Shown here: positions 9,716 through 18,661 of the stretch, piece by piece
Layout of the letters: the number at the start of each line of letters is the position of its first letter
How positions within the stretch are numbered: position 1 is the first letter of the stretch
Assembly: GCF_004519315.1 (NCBI RefSeq)
Contig: NZ_SOZE01000001.1
Location: 310,001 to 374,000 of the forward strand
DNA length: 64,000 nt
Direction: 5' to 3'
Origin: Mucilaginibacter psychrotolerans
GTDB taxonomy: Bacteria > Bacteroidota > Bacteroidia > Sphingobacteriales > Sphingobacteriaceae
Position numbers and translations under genes: made by a program
Notes under the pieces: model-generated
The model's input: the letters and a program-made list of their open reading frames with translations, nothing else
Databases searched by the model: none
What the model was told of the DNA's origin: nothing

Positions 9716-10961
9716 TTGCCCAAATTTGATTTATGAATATACTTCCTTGGCTAGCGTCAGGTAGTAAGTAGTCTGCTTTTGTTGACAAAAAAATTTCAAA
9801 CTGTAAGCCGTTATCGTAGTAATCCAATGTTTCATAATCATTACCGATAAATACTTCGGTTTTATAAATACCGGGTTTCAAATGCATTTGCCCTACCTGG
9901 CATTTTATATGGTTGGGACCAGGTTTTAAACAAAATCCTTTATTATAAAATCTGCTGAACAAAGTAAGAACTCTTACATCGTTCATGTCATTTATCCCTA
10001 TCCCAACAAAAACATTATCCATATGCACTGTTGAATCGATAGTCAAACGCACCACTTTCGAAGTTTCCATTTGAATATATTCGTTTCTATCCTCATCCGT
10101 TATCAAAAATTCTGATAGCCATGCTTTTTTGCCTTCGCTTAATATCTTTACATTTTTTGTATACTTAATGCCCCTGTCATTTGAGTATGCTAACATTGCC
10201 TCCCCAATCGTTCCGTTCAATATCAATCGCCCATTTTTTAAATAACTGCCCTTGTTGCAAAGGGCGATAACGGCTGTCATATTGTGGCTGACGAATAGTA
10301 CCGTTCGCCCCTGGCCTTTTCTTACGTCGTTCATTTTACCCAGGCATTTTTTTTGAAATTCGGCATCACCAACTGCAAGAACTTCATCCACAATCAAAAT
10401 TTCGCTTTCCAGATGAGCGGCTACAGCAAATGCCAATCTTACGTACATACCTGAAGAGTACCTTTTTACAGGTGTATCGATATACCTCTCTACGCCCGAG
10501 AAAGCTACTATTTCATCAAATCTTCTTTTAATTTCGGACTTTCGCATACCAAGAATAGCCCCGTTTAAGAAAATGTTTTCTCGGCCGCTTAATTCTGGGT
10601 GAAAACCGGTGCCAACTTCTAACAAACTTACCACCCGGCCTTTCATCTTGATAGTTCCCGTTGTTGGCGAAGTAGTTCTGCCCAAAAGCTTGAGTAACGT
10701 ACTTTTGCCGGCACCGTTACTGCCAATTATGCCTACCGCATCTCCCTCTTCTACTTCTAAATTAATATCTTTTAGGCTCCAAACTATATTGCTGGTGCCT
10801 TTCGTGGTCCTATCGTTTACTTCGCCCACTTTCAGGAAAGGGTCTTCTTTGCCACGCAGGCGCGCCCAATAACGTTCCAGATCGCGCGAGATGGTGCCTG
10901 TGCCAAAAGTGCCTAACTGGTAAGCTTTAGATAAGTTCTCTACCTGTATTACTTTAGGCAT
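9708..10961 (-). CDS. Polysaccharide ABC exporter ATPase with C-terminal domain (Wzt-like)
   Basis: A 417-residue ABC ATPase of the ABC-2 polysaccharide export class. Walker A is GSNGAGKST at residues 80-88, the signature motif is YSSGM at 168-172, and Walker B is ILIVDE at 188-193. After about residue 250 there is a beta-rich extra domain like the carbohydrate-binding Wzt C-terminal domain, which reads the polymer end before export. The cognate permease (Wzm) is not in the visible part of the operon. ATP hydrolysis here would drive transfer across the inner membrane. Confidence 0.9.
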   Translation of the reverse strand: MPKVIQVENLSKAYQLGTFGTGTISRDLERYWARLRGKEDPFLKVGEVNDRTTKGTSNIVWSLKDINLEVEEGDAVGIIGSNGAGKSTLLKLLGRTTSPTTGTIKMKGRVVSLLEVGTGFHPELSGRENIFLNGAILGMRKSEIKRRFDEIVAFSGVERYIDTPVKRYSSGMYVRLAFAVAAHLESEILIVDEVLAVGDAEFQKKCLGKMNDVRKGQGRTVLFVSHNMTAVIALCNKGSYLKNGRLILNGTIGEAMLAYSNDRGIKYTKNVKILSEGKKAWLSEFLITDEDRNEYIQMETSKVVRLTIDSTVHMDNVFVGIGINDMNDVRVLTLFSRFYNKGFCLKPGPNHIKCQVGQMHLKPGIYKTEVFIGNDYETLDYYDNGLQFEIFLSTKADYLLPDASQGSIFINQIWAND

Positions 10962-10992
10962 CCGTTAAATAGTTGATAAGTTATATGGGCCA

Positions 10993-12111
10993 TTAATCTG
11001 ACAGTAATTTTTGCAGGCTTTCTGCATAAGTTTGCTCATTGAAATATTGCAAGCATTTTTGCTGAAGTGCTTTGCGCTTATCAAGTGTTAAGGGGTGCAA
11101 TAAATGTTCTGCTATTTGCTTTTCAAGCTCCTGGTTATCATCCGGGTCTATCGCGGTGCCTAGTTCGCCGTTTTTAACTGCATCCACGCTGCCATCGGCA
11201 TTGCCGCATAGTACAGGCAGGCCACAGGCAAGGGCTTCGATGAACACTATGCCGAAACCTTCCTTTTTGCTTGGCAAAACAAACAGATCGGCCAGCAGGA
11301 AATGGTTAGCCAATTCTGGCTCGTCTATGAAACCGGTTAGCAACACATTATCGGTTACGCCGTTGGCCTCAATAAGACCTTTAACGCGACGGCCTTCCAG
11401 TTCATCGTACTTGCCGGATATGATGTACTTAATACCGGGGAAACGATGCTTCAATTTTGCCACAGTAGCGATAACATTATCATACCCCTTATATTTTTCT
11501 GTAGATGCCAGGCGCGTAAGCGTAAAAATTACCGGGTTTTCATAGGTTAGTCCGTAGCGAGTTAACAGGCTTTCGGGCTTAGCCAGGTTGGCCGGTAACT
11601 CTATAAAAGGGTCTATGGCGTTGTTCAACACCTCGCATTTGCTTTCGTTGGCACCATGCAGGCTTATTAATTTGTCTTTAGTAAACCGGCTTACGCAAAT
11701 TATCTTATCGCAATGCTTCAAAAGTAGTTTTTTATGGAAACCAAGGGGGCGCCAAACCTCTATGCCATGGGCTATCAGCCAAACCTGGCATTTAGGTTTC
11801 AGGGTTTTTATAAGTATCCCTACAACAGCAAAGTTTATGTGGCTCAAAATAACCGTGTCGTTTTTATCGGCACTGAGCAGGGCGTTTAAAACAAAGGATG
11901 CTTTGTTTTTACTAAAGCCCTTGAAGTTTTCTGCCCGGATGTATTGCGGTTGCAAATCGGCATCGGCATCGTAAAGTGAAAGGAGCTTTAAGCCCCAACC
12001 ATTTTTTTGGCATATGTGCTGCAGCGAATAGGCTAGCGTGCGTGCCATTTTTTGTATGCCGCCCGTGGCGCTAAAAGTTTGTAGAGTTAAAAGGTGGATG
12101 TTTTTAGGCAT
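10993..12111 (-). CDS. Glycosyltransferase family 4 (GT-B)
   Basis: A 372-residue GT4 protein. The N-terminal domain has a TGGIQKMARTL acceptor-side loop, and the C-terminal domain has the EX7E motif in KKEGFGIVFIEALACGLPV. It ends in the expected alpha-helical closure. Its start overlaps the asparagine synthetase stop by 8 bp, and a 31-bp gap separates it from the Wzt-like gene. It likely adds one sugar in the repeat unit; the donor is unknown. Confidence 0.88.
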   Translation of the reverse strand: MPKNIHLLTLQTFSATGGIQKMARTLAYSLQHICQKNGWGLKLLSLYDADADLQPQYIRAENFKGFSKNKASFVLNALLSADKNDTVILSHINFAVVGILIKTLKPKCQVWLIAHGIEVWRPLGFHKKLLLKHCDKIICVSRFTKDKLISLHGANESKCEVLNNAIDPFIELPANLAKPESLLTRYGLTYENPVIFTLTRLASTEKYKGYDNVIATVAKLKHRFPGIKYIISGKYDELEGRRVKGLIEANGVTDNVLLTGFIDEPELANHFLLADLFVLPSKKEGFGIVFIEALACGLPVLCGNADGSVDAVKNGELGTAIDPDDNQELEKQIAEHLLHPLTLDKRKALQQKCLQYFNEQTYAESLQKLLSD

Positions 12112-13885
12112 GCTTTTGTATTTGATAAAGAGCGTATGCCTTTGACCAATGCCCTTTACCTTGTTTGAAATCGTTGATTATTGCTTTGGCGAATTTGCCT
12201 TGATAGTGACTTTCATCCGCAATGTACTCATTATTTTTCATCCACTGCTGCAGAGGGAAAGTAAAGCCCATTTTCGGCCTGCTCCACACGACCTCTGGCA
12301 ATAGCGTTTTAAAACTATCTATCAATATTTTTTTTGGCCTATCGCCTGCAAAACGTAGTTCATGGCTTATCTGTTGTGTGAAAATGCCCAGGTCCTCATC
12401 CAGGAAAGGTACCCTAACTTCCAGCCCGTGGCTCATGCTCATAACATCGGTATCCCGCAGTAGTTGGTTCTGCATATAGAGGTTGGTTTCGAACCACGAC
12501 GCATGTAAGCCATCATATTTACCAACAGGCGGCAACGGGTTAAAACCGAACAGAATATTACTTACCTGCTCCTGGCTCATATTAAGTATTTGTGCAATAT
12601 CTACCGGAGTGTAAAACCCGCGCAGAAACAGGTAGTCTGCCGCCGGGTGGTCGTACGCCAAATATGCCAGCCGCTTGTAGTTACTTGCCTGTATATGGCT
12701 TGCCCTCGCTAACAGGGGTTTGGGGAGCATCCTGAGATATTTTATCCATTTTATCCTTTCGAAAGACGGATAACCTCCGTAAAGTTCGTCGGCTCCCACG
12801 CCGGACAGTACAGCTTTCAGCCCGTTGTCGTGGGCATATTTACTAATAAACCAGGAGTTGATACCATCGGTAGTAGGCATATCCATTGCCGTGAGGATAT
12901 CCGGGAAATATTCTTCAAAATCTCGTTCTTTAACCAGGTGCTTAAAATTCTCTCCATTGAGATGATTTACTACCGTGTTTTGATACAGCCGCTCATCGTA
13001 AGATTTTTCGTCGAAGAATATCGAAACGGTTTTAAGCTGCTGTTTTTGCGAATTGGCCAGCAACGCAATAATAGCGGAATCTATACCCCCGCTCAAAAAA
13101 ACACCTAGTGGCGCATCAGCTATCAGTTGCCTTTTTACTGCGTTTTGCAAGGTTTGGAAAATGCCTTCCTCCGCAGCGTGTTTATCTGTTATGTAATTAG
13201 AAGGCTTATTTGAAACGAATTTGTGCAGGGCATAGCTGCCATTTTTTTTCTTGTGAAGGTAATGCCCTTTTGGCAGGCTTGATACTTCTTTTAAGGTAGT
13301 ATGGGGTTCTGGGATATGCCCGTAGGCCAAAAGCCAAACAGGCCATCTCAGGTCTGTTTCTGGCGCAATGCCAGCTGCCTTGAATGCTCTTAATTCTGAT
13401 GCGAAGGCCAAACTGCCGTTTATGGTAGAGTAGTAGAGCGGTTTTATGCCGCCCGAATCGCGAACGAGGAAAACTTCTTCTGCGGCGGTATCATACAAAG
13501 CGAACGCGAACATCCCCCTTAATTTGTTGAAAGCTGCTACGCCCCAATATAAATAAGCTTGTATAATCACCTCTGTATCCGTTTCGGAGGTGAATTGGGC
13601 GCCTAGCGTTTTAAGCTGATGCTTCAGCTCCAGGTAGTTGTAAATCTCCCCGTTAAAAGTAATCCAGGCTTTTTTAGCGCAATCGGCCATTGGCTGGTGT
13701 CCGTTATTGCTTAAGTCAATAATAGAAAGCCTGCGGTGCCCAAAAACAAGATTTGCATTTTCATCCTCAAAAATACCTGCATCATCGGGCCCACCGTGTT
13801 GCATAGCGTTGCACATGATGTTTACCAGTGCTTTTGAATGCTCGTTATCGCCTTTGGTTGAGACTATTCCTGCTATGCGGCACAT
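12104..13885 (-). CDS. asnB: Glutamine-hydrolysing asparagine synthetase
   Basis: The 593-residue protein has Cys2 as the N-terminal nucleophile of a class II glutamine amidotransferase domain, a NGEIYNY motif at 78-84, and the ATP-binding PP-loop SGGIDS at 265-270 in the C-terminal synthetase domain. The usual HRGPD amidotransferase motif reads HGGPD (residues 30-34). AsnB paralogues inside polysaccharide loci are thought to amidate sugar or amino-acid carboxyl groups rather than supply free asparagine. A 122-bp leader with two hairpins separates it from the UpxY gene upstream. Confidence 0.9.
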   Translation of the reverse strand: MCRIAGIVSTKGDNEHSKALVNIMCNAMQHGGPDDAGIFEDENANLVFGHRRLSIIDLSNNGHQPMADCAKKAWITFNGEIYNYLELKHQLKTLGAQFTSETDTEVIIQAYLYWGVAAFNKLRGMFAFALYDTAAEEVFLVRDSGGIKPLYYSTINGSLAFASELRAFKAAGIAPETDLRWPVWLLAYGHIPEPHTTLKEVSSLPKGHYLHKKKNGSYALHKFVSNKPSNYITDKHAAEEGIFQTLQNAVKRQLIADAPLGVFLSGGIDSAIIALLANSQKQQLKTVSIFFDEKSYDERLYQNTVVNHLNGENFKHLVKERDFEEYFPDILTAMDMPTTDGINSWFISKYAHDNGLKAVLSGVGADELYGGYPSFERIKWIKYLRMLPKPLLARASHIQASNYKRLAYLAYDHPAADYLFLRGFYTPVDIAQILNMSQEQVSNILFGFNPLPPVGKYDGLHASWFETNLYMQNQLLRDTDVMSMSHGLEVRVPFLDEDLGIFTQQISHELRFAGDRPKKILIDSFKTLLPEVVWSRPKMGFTFPLQQWMKNNEYIADESHYQGKFAKAIINDFKQGKGHWSKAYALYQIQKHA

Positions 13886-13898
13886 ATTTTATCGAGTC

Positions 13899-13942
13899 GG
13901 GCGCAGCTTCGCCCCGTAAGTTACATGTATTATTTGTAACTT
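13899..13942 (-). promoter_or_regulatory. Two inverted repeats in the leader between upxY and asnB
   Basis: The 122-bp gap before asnB holds two adjacent potential hairpins. One is AAGTTACA (13918-13925) paired with TGTAACTT (13935-13942); the other is GGGCG/CGCCC (13899-13903 and 13911-13915) just before the asnB start. Neither is followed by a clear T tract in the minus direction. Since UpxY proteins act on leader RNA of polysaccharide operons, this could be a processing or antitermination element. That role is inferred. Confidence 0.4.
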
Positions 13943-14007
13943 ATTTATAATCAATTGTTTAATTAACGTGCAATTTTAGGTTTGCACTAATTTTGTTGTT
14001 TGCGTTC

Positions 14008-14523
14008 TTACGCCCGGTTAACGAAAGAGGCGGCCATATTCACTATTATAGAGCAGCCCAGGCTTTCTAACCTAAGCAATAATTGCTTTTGCGAGCGGTA
14101 GGCAATCATCTCTCCGGCTAAGCCTTTTAAGGGCCCTGCCTTTATCCTTATTTTTTCTCCGGGTTGCAAATGCTCTTCGGTTACTTCCAATTCTAACGAG
14201 CTCGCCAACAACAACTTCAGGTCTTCAATTTGTTTATCGGGCATGGCGCTAATTCTACCCGAAAAATAAATAAAACGTGCTACGCCTTTGGTCATCAAAA
14301 CCTCGGCCTGCTGGTTTTCTGCAATATGTACAAATAGGTAAGATTTTAGCAGTGGCTCCTCCACCCACTTCTTGCGGTCGCTCCACTGCTTTAGGCTTTT
14401 CTGGAGCGGCAGATAAGCTTCTACGCCTTTGCTTATTAGAGAAGCGTATGCCTTTTTTTCTGCCCGGGGGTTTGTATATACCGGGAACCATCGTTGCTTT
14501 CCGGCATCGTTATTTAAAACCAT
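14008..14523 (-). CDS. UpxY-family transcription antiterminator (NusG-like)
   Basis: A 171-residue NusG paralogue. The N-terminal NGN domain starts with RWFPVYTNPRAEKKAY and contains the KKWVEEPLLKSYLFVHI core strand; the C-terminal part (about 115-171) has the KOW-like RIKAGPLKGLAGEMI segment. UpxY proteins of Bacteroidota load on RNA polymerase in the leader of their own polysaccharide operon and prevent early termination. Here the gene is third in the operon, after wza- and wzc-like genes, rather than first. Confidence 0.88.
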   Translation of the reverse strand: MVLNNDAGKQRWFPVYTNPRAEKKAYASLISKGVEAYLPLQKSLKQWSDRKKWVEEPLLKSYLFVHIAENQQAEVLMTKGVARFIYFSGRISAMPDKQIEDLKLLLASSLELEVTEEHLQPGEKIRIKAGPLKGLAGEMIAYRSQKQLLLRLESLGCSIIVNMAASFVNRA

Positions 14524-14544
14524 GCGTGTAAAAAAACGAAATAT

Positions 14545-16968
14545 TTATTTAAACCAACGTTTCATGTTCCACCATTTTTTCTTTTCATCATCTATGTAGT
14601 AGCCCGAAGATTCGTAGTTACCGCTATAATCTGAGTAGTAATAATACCGGTTGCTGTAGTCGCCGGTGAACCTTGTGGTATAATATCGGGAATGCAGCAA
14701 ATCTTCGGCAAAGGCATTCAAAACGATTACGGTGTTATCCAGGTGGTACTCTTGTGCAATGCGTTGTGGTATGGTTGCCGAGTAGTATTTAGATTTGCCT
14801 GACCGTATCACGAATATGTTGATATCGCTCATGCGGATGAGCGGAATAGAATCTGACACCAGGCCGATAGGGGCCGTATCTATCATGATGATATCATATT
14901 TCAGGTGCAACGCAGTAATCATTTCTTTCATCCGTTCGGAGTGCAGCAATTCTGACGGGTTTGGTGGTACGGGCCCCGATACGATGAAATCGAGGTTTTC
15001 CTGTTCAGAATGCGAAATAATATCCTCAAGGGCGGTTTGGTGCGCAAGGTAACTGCTTAGACCGGTATCATTAGGTACGCCAAAGGTGCGGTGTAATTTA
15101 GAGCGCCTTAAATCGCCGGCTATCAAAACAACTTTCTTATCTATCAGCGACAGCGTACTTGATAAATTTACCGCCACGAAAGATTTCCCTTCGCCGGCTA
15201 CTTCGGATGTGATGCAGATGATTTTACTTTTCTTTTCGGACGCAATAAAACTGAGGTTGGTACGTACCGACCGTACCGATTCGGCAAATATCGATTTGGG
15301 CTTGCTTATAGCCAAAACCTGAGAATTATCTTCGTCTAAGGCTTCGGGGAATTTTCGTATAACGCCGATGATGGGTATGGCAGTAAGACTCTCTATGGTT
15401 TCTTTATCGTAAATGTAAGGGTTGAGTACCCTAATCAGGATAATAAGGCCCAAACCGGCAGCTAACCCAAAAACAATCGCCGTGCGGTGGATATCGTGCT
15501 CGTCTGGAGATACCGGCGAGAAATTGGGTTGCGCCCTCTCGATGATAGTTGCTCCCGGCAATATGCCCGATCTTGTTATTTGGGCCTCCAATTTTTTCTC
15601 GGATAAAAAGGAATATACTTTTTCGCTTATTTCAAAATCGCGCCTTAAGCTTATCATGTCGCGCTCGGCACCCGGAAACATGGATATTTGTTTATTTACA
15701 ACCGCAAGCTGTGAAGAAAGGAAGTCCATATTTCGCTTAACGGTGTTATAAGTATTAGTCAGGCTGGTTAGGGCCGATGATTTTATTTCCAGGATGTTTT
15801 TATTAATAGTTTGTATTGGCTGCGAATTGTAGGTATAAGTTTTCAATAACTCCGTGCGTTCGTTCAGCAAATTATCCAGGCGGGTAACCAGAATCGGCAG
15901 GTTAGGGTCAACCTGCCCGCTACCCGCATCAAAATTTAAATTAAGGTTGTTCTTCTCCTTGCTTATTTTGTTTTTTACATCGTTGATGGCTATCAATTGC
16001 AGGTTCAGAATAGATTGCTGGGCTTCCAAGTCTTTTGCCTTGGTAAGGGCTGCGTCGGCCGCCGCACTTACTTCCATGAGCTTGTTTTTTTGCCTGAAAG
16101 TCTCTATTGATTTTTCGGAGCCTTTTACCTCGTTGGAAAGGTATTTTAGCTGACTGTCTATAAAATCGATCATCTGCGTAGCAGATTGCGTTTTGCGATT
16201 GCGATCGTATATCAAATACTCATTCATAACCGCGTTTAGTGCATCCGCAGCAAATTGGGGGTTGGCATCGGTAACTTGTATGGCCAATACGTTTGAATTC
16301 TTTGCAGTTTCTGCAACGCGCAGGCCGCCGCGTATACGCCATACAAAATCTTCGGGCGCGTTAAATTTGAACAAGATAACCGAACTTTTATTGATATCTC
16401 CCGGGTAACTTATCATGAAAGTAGTAGGCCCCAGGGTTATGGGTTTGTTATAGCTGCAATTTTTTACTGTTTCTTTTCCCGCTATTTTGTAGGTGAGCGA
16501 GAAATTATTTTGGTTTAAAGACTTATACGATATGATGTCGCGGTAAAAATTAAGGCTATCGAAATCGACTTTTTCTATATCGAGTGGTTTTTGCGGATAA
16601 AGTTCGCTGGTGCGTACACGGCCTTCTACAAAAAAGCTGATAGGATAATTAAGATCTTTTACGGCGTTTAAAATAACCGCAGGGCTTTGCAAAACCGACG
16701 TTTCGCTTTGTATACGAGAAGGGCCCCTGTCTGATGTGGCCAGCACGTTTGAAAGGTCGGCAATTTCTGATTTCTTTTCCTCCAGCTTCATGATACCGCC
16801 CGTGGCAAAAGTTTTTGGAGTGTACCAAACATAAATGTACGACCATAAAACAAAAACAGCCAGCGATCCGGCCACCCAATACCACCTGCTTATTAATATC
16901 TTGCCAATTTTAAAATAATCCACTTCCTGGTTAGGAAGTTTTTTCTGGAGATTTTCTGTTTCTTCCAT
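14545..16968 (-). CDS. Wzc-like polysaccharide co-polymerase and tyrosine autokinase
   Basis: An 807-residue inner-membrane protein. A first membrane segment lies at about 29-49, then a Wzz-type periplasmic region with coiled coils (about 250-450), and a second membrane segment at about 497-515. A cytoplasmic BY-kinase domain follows, with Walker A AGEGKS at 591-596 and Walker B IIMIDTAP at 693-700. The Walker A' strand reads LIAGDLRR (615-622): its first Asp is replaced by Ala, while Asp619 is kept. A Tyr-rich tail (762-791, over ten Tyr) is the expected autophosphorylation site. It controls chain length and export together with the Wza-like lipoprotein, whose stop overlaps its start as TAATG. 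Confidence 0.92.
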   Translation of the reverse strand: MEETENLQKKLPNQEVDYFKIGKILISRWYWVAGSLAVFVLWSYIYVWYTPKTFATGGIMKLEEKKSEIADLSNVLATSDRGPSRIQSETSVLQSPAVILNAVKDLNYPISFFVEGRVRTSELYPQKPLDIEKVDFDSLNFYRDIISYKSLNQNNFSLTYKIAGKETVKNCSYNKPITLGPTTFMISYPGDINKSSVILFKFNAPEDFVWRIRGGLRVAETAKNSNVLAIQVTDANPQFAADALNAVMNEYLIYDRNRKTQSATQMIDFIDSQLKYLSNEVKGSEKSIETFRQKNKLMEVSAAADAALTKAKDLEAQQSILNLQLIAINDVKNKISKEKNNLNLNFDAGSGQVDPNLPILVTRLDNLLNERTELLKTYTYNSQPIQTINKNILEIKSSALTSLTNTYNTVKRNMDFLSSQLAVVNKQISMFPGAERDMISLRRDFEISEKVYSFLSEKKLEAQITRSGILPGATIIERAQPNFSPVSPDEHDIHRTAIVFGLAAGLGLIILIRVLNPYIYDKETIESLTAIPIIGVIRKFPEALDEDNSQVLAISKPKSIFAESVRSVRTNLSFIASEKKSKIICITSEVAGEGKSFVAVNLSSTLSLIDKKVVLIAGDLRRSKLHRTFGVPNDTGLSSYLAHQTALEDIISHSEQENLDFIVSGPVPPNPSELLHSERMKEMITALHLKYDIIMIDTAPIGLVSDSIPLIRMSDINIFVIRSGKSKYYSATIPQRIAQEYHLDNTVIVLNAFAEDLLHSRYYTTRFTGDYSNRYYYYSDYSGNYESSGYYIDDEKKKWWNMKRWFK

Positions 16969-17762
16969 TATAACCTGCTAAGCGTAAGTAAAATTAACGC
17001 CGTATTCAGTATAAGTAAGGCCGGCTGTATTGTCGTATTTAAATTTTGAAGCTTATCAGTTCGAATGGCTCGTTTGTTTTGGGCAACGTATATCACGTCG
17101 CCATTTTGTAGTATGGCGCGTGGATCCGTTATTGAATTTACATCGCCAAGGTCAACTTCAATTACGGTTTTTTGCGTGCCGTTGTGTCTAATGATTTTGA
17201 TGTTTGTTTCGTTAGCACCCGAGGTAAGCCCCCCTGCCTGGCCAATTAGCTCAACAAGGGTGGTATTATCTTTCAATAGCGGGAAACTGCCTTGTGAAGC
17301 GGCCTCACCAAAAAGTGTCACTTTTAAGTTAACCACCTTTATGTCGAAGATGGGGTCTTTCAGTAACTCTGAGCGGTAAAGGCCTTCAATTTTTTTTGCA
17401 GCTTCCGGGCGGGTAAGGCCGACAACAGCTATGTGACCCAAAGCAGGCAGGGCCACGGTGCCATCTTCGTCAACCTCAAAGGTTTGCCCTTGAGCGCCAC
17501 CGCCAGTGCCGCTACCAGAACCTGTTGCCGAAGCAGGCACTTCATCAACTATATATTTAATATTTTGCAGGTTGCGTATTTGTAGTACATCCCTTGGCTG
17601 TATGCGATAGGTACTTGCAACCGGGAAGCTTTTTAAGGTTGTTGTATCTGTAGCTGCGCTGGTTACCTTTGCGTTTTTAAAAAGCATATGGCTTTGCTTG
17701 TACGAGCACGAAGAAGCAAAAAAAAGCAAAACAACTATGCAAACAGAATATATTACACGCAT
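16968..17762 (-). CDS. Polysaccharide export lipoprotein (Wza/BexD family)
   Basis: With the start at ATG 17760-17762 the product has 264 residues and a lipoprotein signal MRVIYSVCIVVLLFFASSC, lipidated at Cys19. A longer open frame to 17873 would bury this signal and overlap the divergent GT2 gene, so it is not chosen. A Poly_export domain (YRIQPRDVLQIRNLQNIKY) and one SLBB-like domain follow, then a C-terminal hydrophobic helix (about 240-262). It would form the outer-membrane export channel. First gene of the leftward operon; a TATTTTTG sequence (17805-17812, minus strand) could be its -7 box. Confidence 0.9.
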   Translation of the reverse strand: MRVIYSVCIVVLLFFASSCSYKQSHMLFKNAKVTSAATDTTTLKSFPVASTYRIQPRDVLQIRNLQNIKYIVDEVPASATGSGSGTGGGAQGQTFEVDEDGTVALPALGHIAVVGLTRPEAAKKIEGLYRSELLKDPIFDIKVVNLKVTLFGEAASQGSFPLLKDNTTLVELIGQAGGLTSGANETNIKIIRHNGTQKTVIEVDLGDVNSITDPRAILQNGDVIYVAQNKRAIRTDKLQNLNTTIQPALLILNTALILLTLSRL

Positions 17763-17804
17763 ACACTTTGCCGCCAATGTTATTGATATATTAGACGGCG
17801 ACTT

Positions 17805-17812
17805 CAAAAATA
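17805..17812 (-). promoter_or_regulatory. Possible -7 box of the polysaccharide operon
   Basis: On the minus strand this reads TATTTTTG, matching the Bacteroidota TAnnTTTG -7 element, 43 bp upstream of the wza-like start in the short divergent spacer. No good TTTG -33 box stands 19-21 bp upstream, so support is partial. Confidence 0.3.
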
Positions 17813-17832
17813 CATATTTTGTGCTTAAATAA

Positions 17833-18594
17833 TTGTTTTTTTCCAAAGTGGGCCAATTAAAAATATCCATCATAACGGTCTGTTACAACGCTGCGGGCAC
17901 TCTTGAGCGCTGCATAAAATCGGTTATCAGCCAATCGTACAATAACATAGAATATATCGTAATTGACGGAGGATCTACCGACGATTCGCTTACTATTATC
18001 AATAGTTTCCAACACAAAATCAATATTTTGATAACTGAACCCGACGATGGTATATACGATGCCATGAACAAGGGCATTGCCCTGGCAACAGGCGATGTGG
18101 TTGGCATGTTGAATGCTGATGACGTATTTGCAGGAGAATGGGTAATAAGCGATATTGCCGCCGCATTCGAAAAAAACAATACAGATATATTATATGCCGA
18201 CCTCAATTATATAAAACCCGATAGTATTATTCTGCGTAAATGGCGATCAGGTGCTTACAAACATGGTTTGTTTAACAAAGGCTGGATGCCGCCGCACCCT
18301 ACCTTTTACTGTAAAAGGAACTTGTTTGGCCTTTTTGGTAATTATAGCCTCGAATATGGTACTGCTGCCGATTATGAACTGATGGTGAGGTTTATACATG
18401 TAAACAAAGCGAGTGTGTTTTACCTGAAAAAGGTAGTTGTTAACATGTTTACGGGTGGTGTTAGTAATAATAGCTTTGCAGGGCGCGCCAAAGTATTATT
18501 TTTGGATTTGAAAGCAATGCGAAGAAATCATATTAATTATCCAATTATTGCGCTGCTTTACAAGAGATTAAAAAAGATAGCGCAATTTTTCTAA
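17833..18594 (+). CDS. Glycosyltransferase family 2 (WcaA-like)
   Basis: A 253-residue GT2 enzyme with ISIITVCYNAAGTLERCI, the IDGGSTDDS loop and the metal-binding ADD in MLNADDVFAG. No ATG fits: TTG at 17833 or GTG at 17848 would start it, and the GTG gives the more typical short N-terminus (MGQLKISIITV). It is transcribed divergently from the polysaccharide operon with a spacer of only about 70-85 bp. It probably adds an early sugar in the same or a related glycan. Confidence 0.87.
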   Translation: MFFSKVGQLKISIITVCYNAAGTLERCIKSVISQSYNNIEYIVIDGGSTDDSLTIINSFQHKINILITEPDDGIYDAMNKGIALATGDVVGMLNADDVFAGEWVISDIAAAFEKNNTDILYADLNYIKPDSIILRKWRSGAYKHGLFNKGWMPPHPTFYCKRNLFGLFGNYSLEYGTAADYELMVRFIHVNKASVFYLKKVVVNMFTGGVSNNSFAGRAKVLFLDLKAMRRNHINYPIIALLYKRLKKIAQFF

Positions 18595-18661
18595 TTTATA
18601 GGATATATAATGATATTTGCAGAAATGCATCCATAATTAAGTGCCCCCTCACTAAATATTC

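Noticed and set aside
17763..17873. Longer start of the Wza-like lipoprotein
   Set aside because: It would put 37 residues before a good lipoprotein signal and overlap the divergent GT2 gene.
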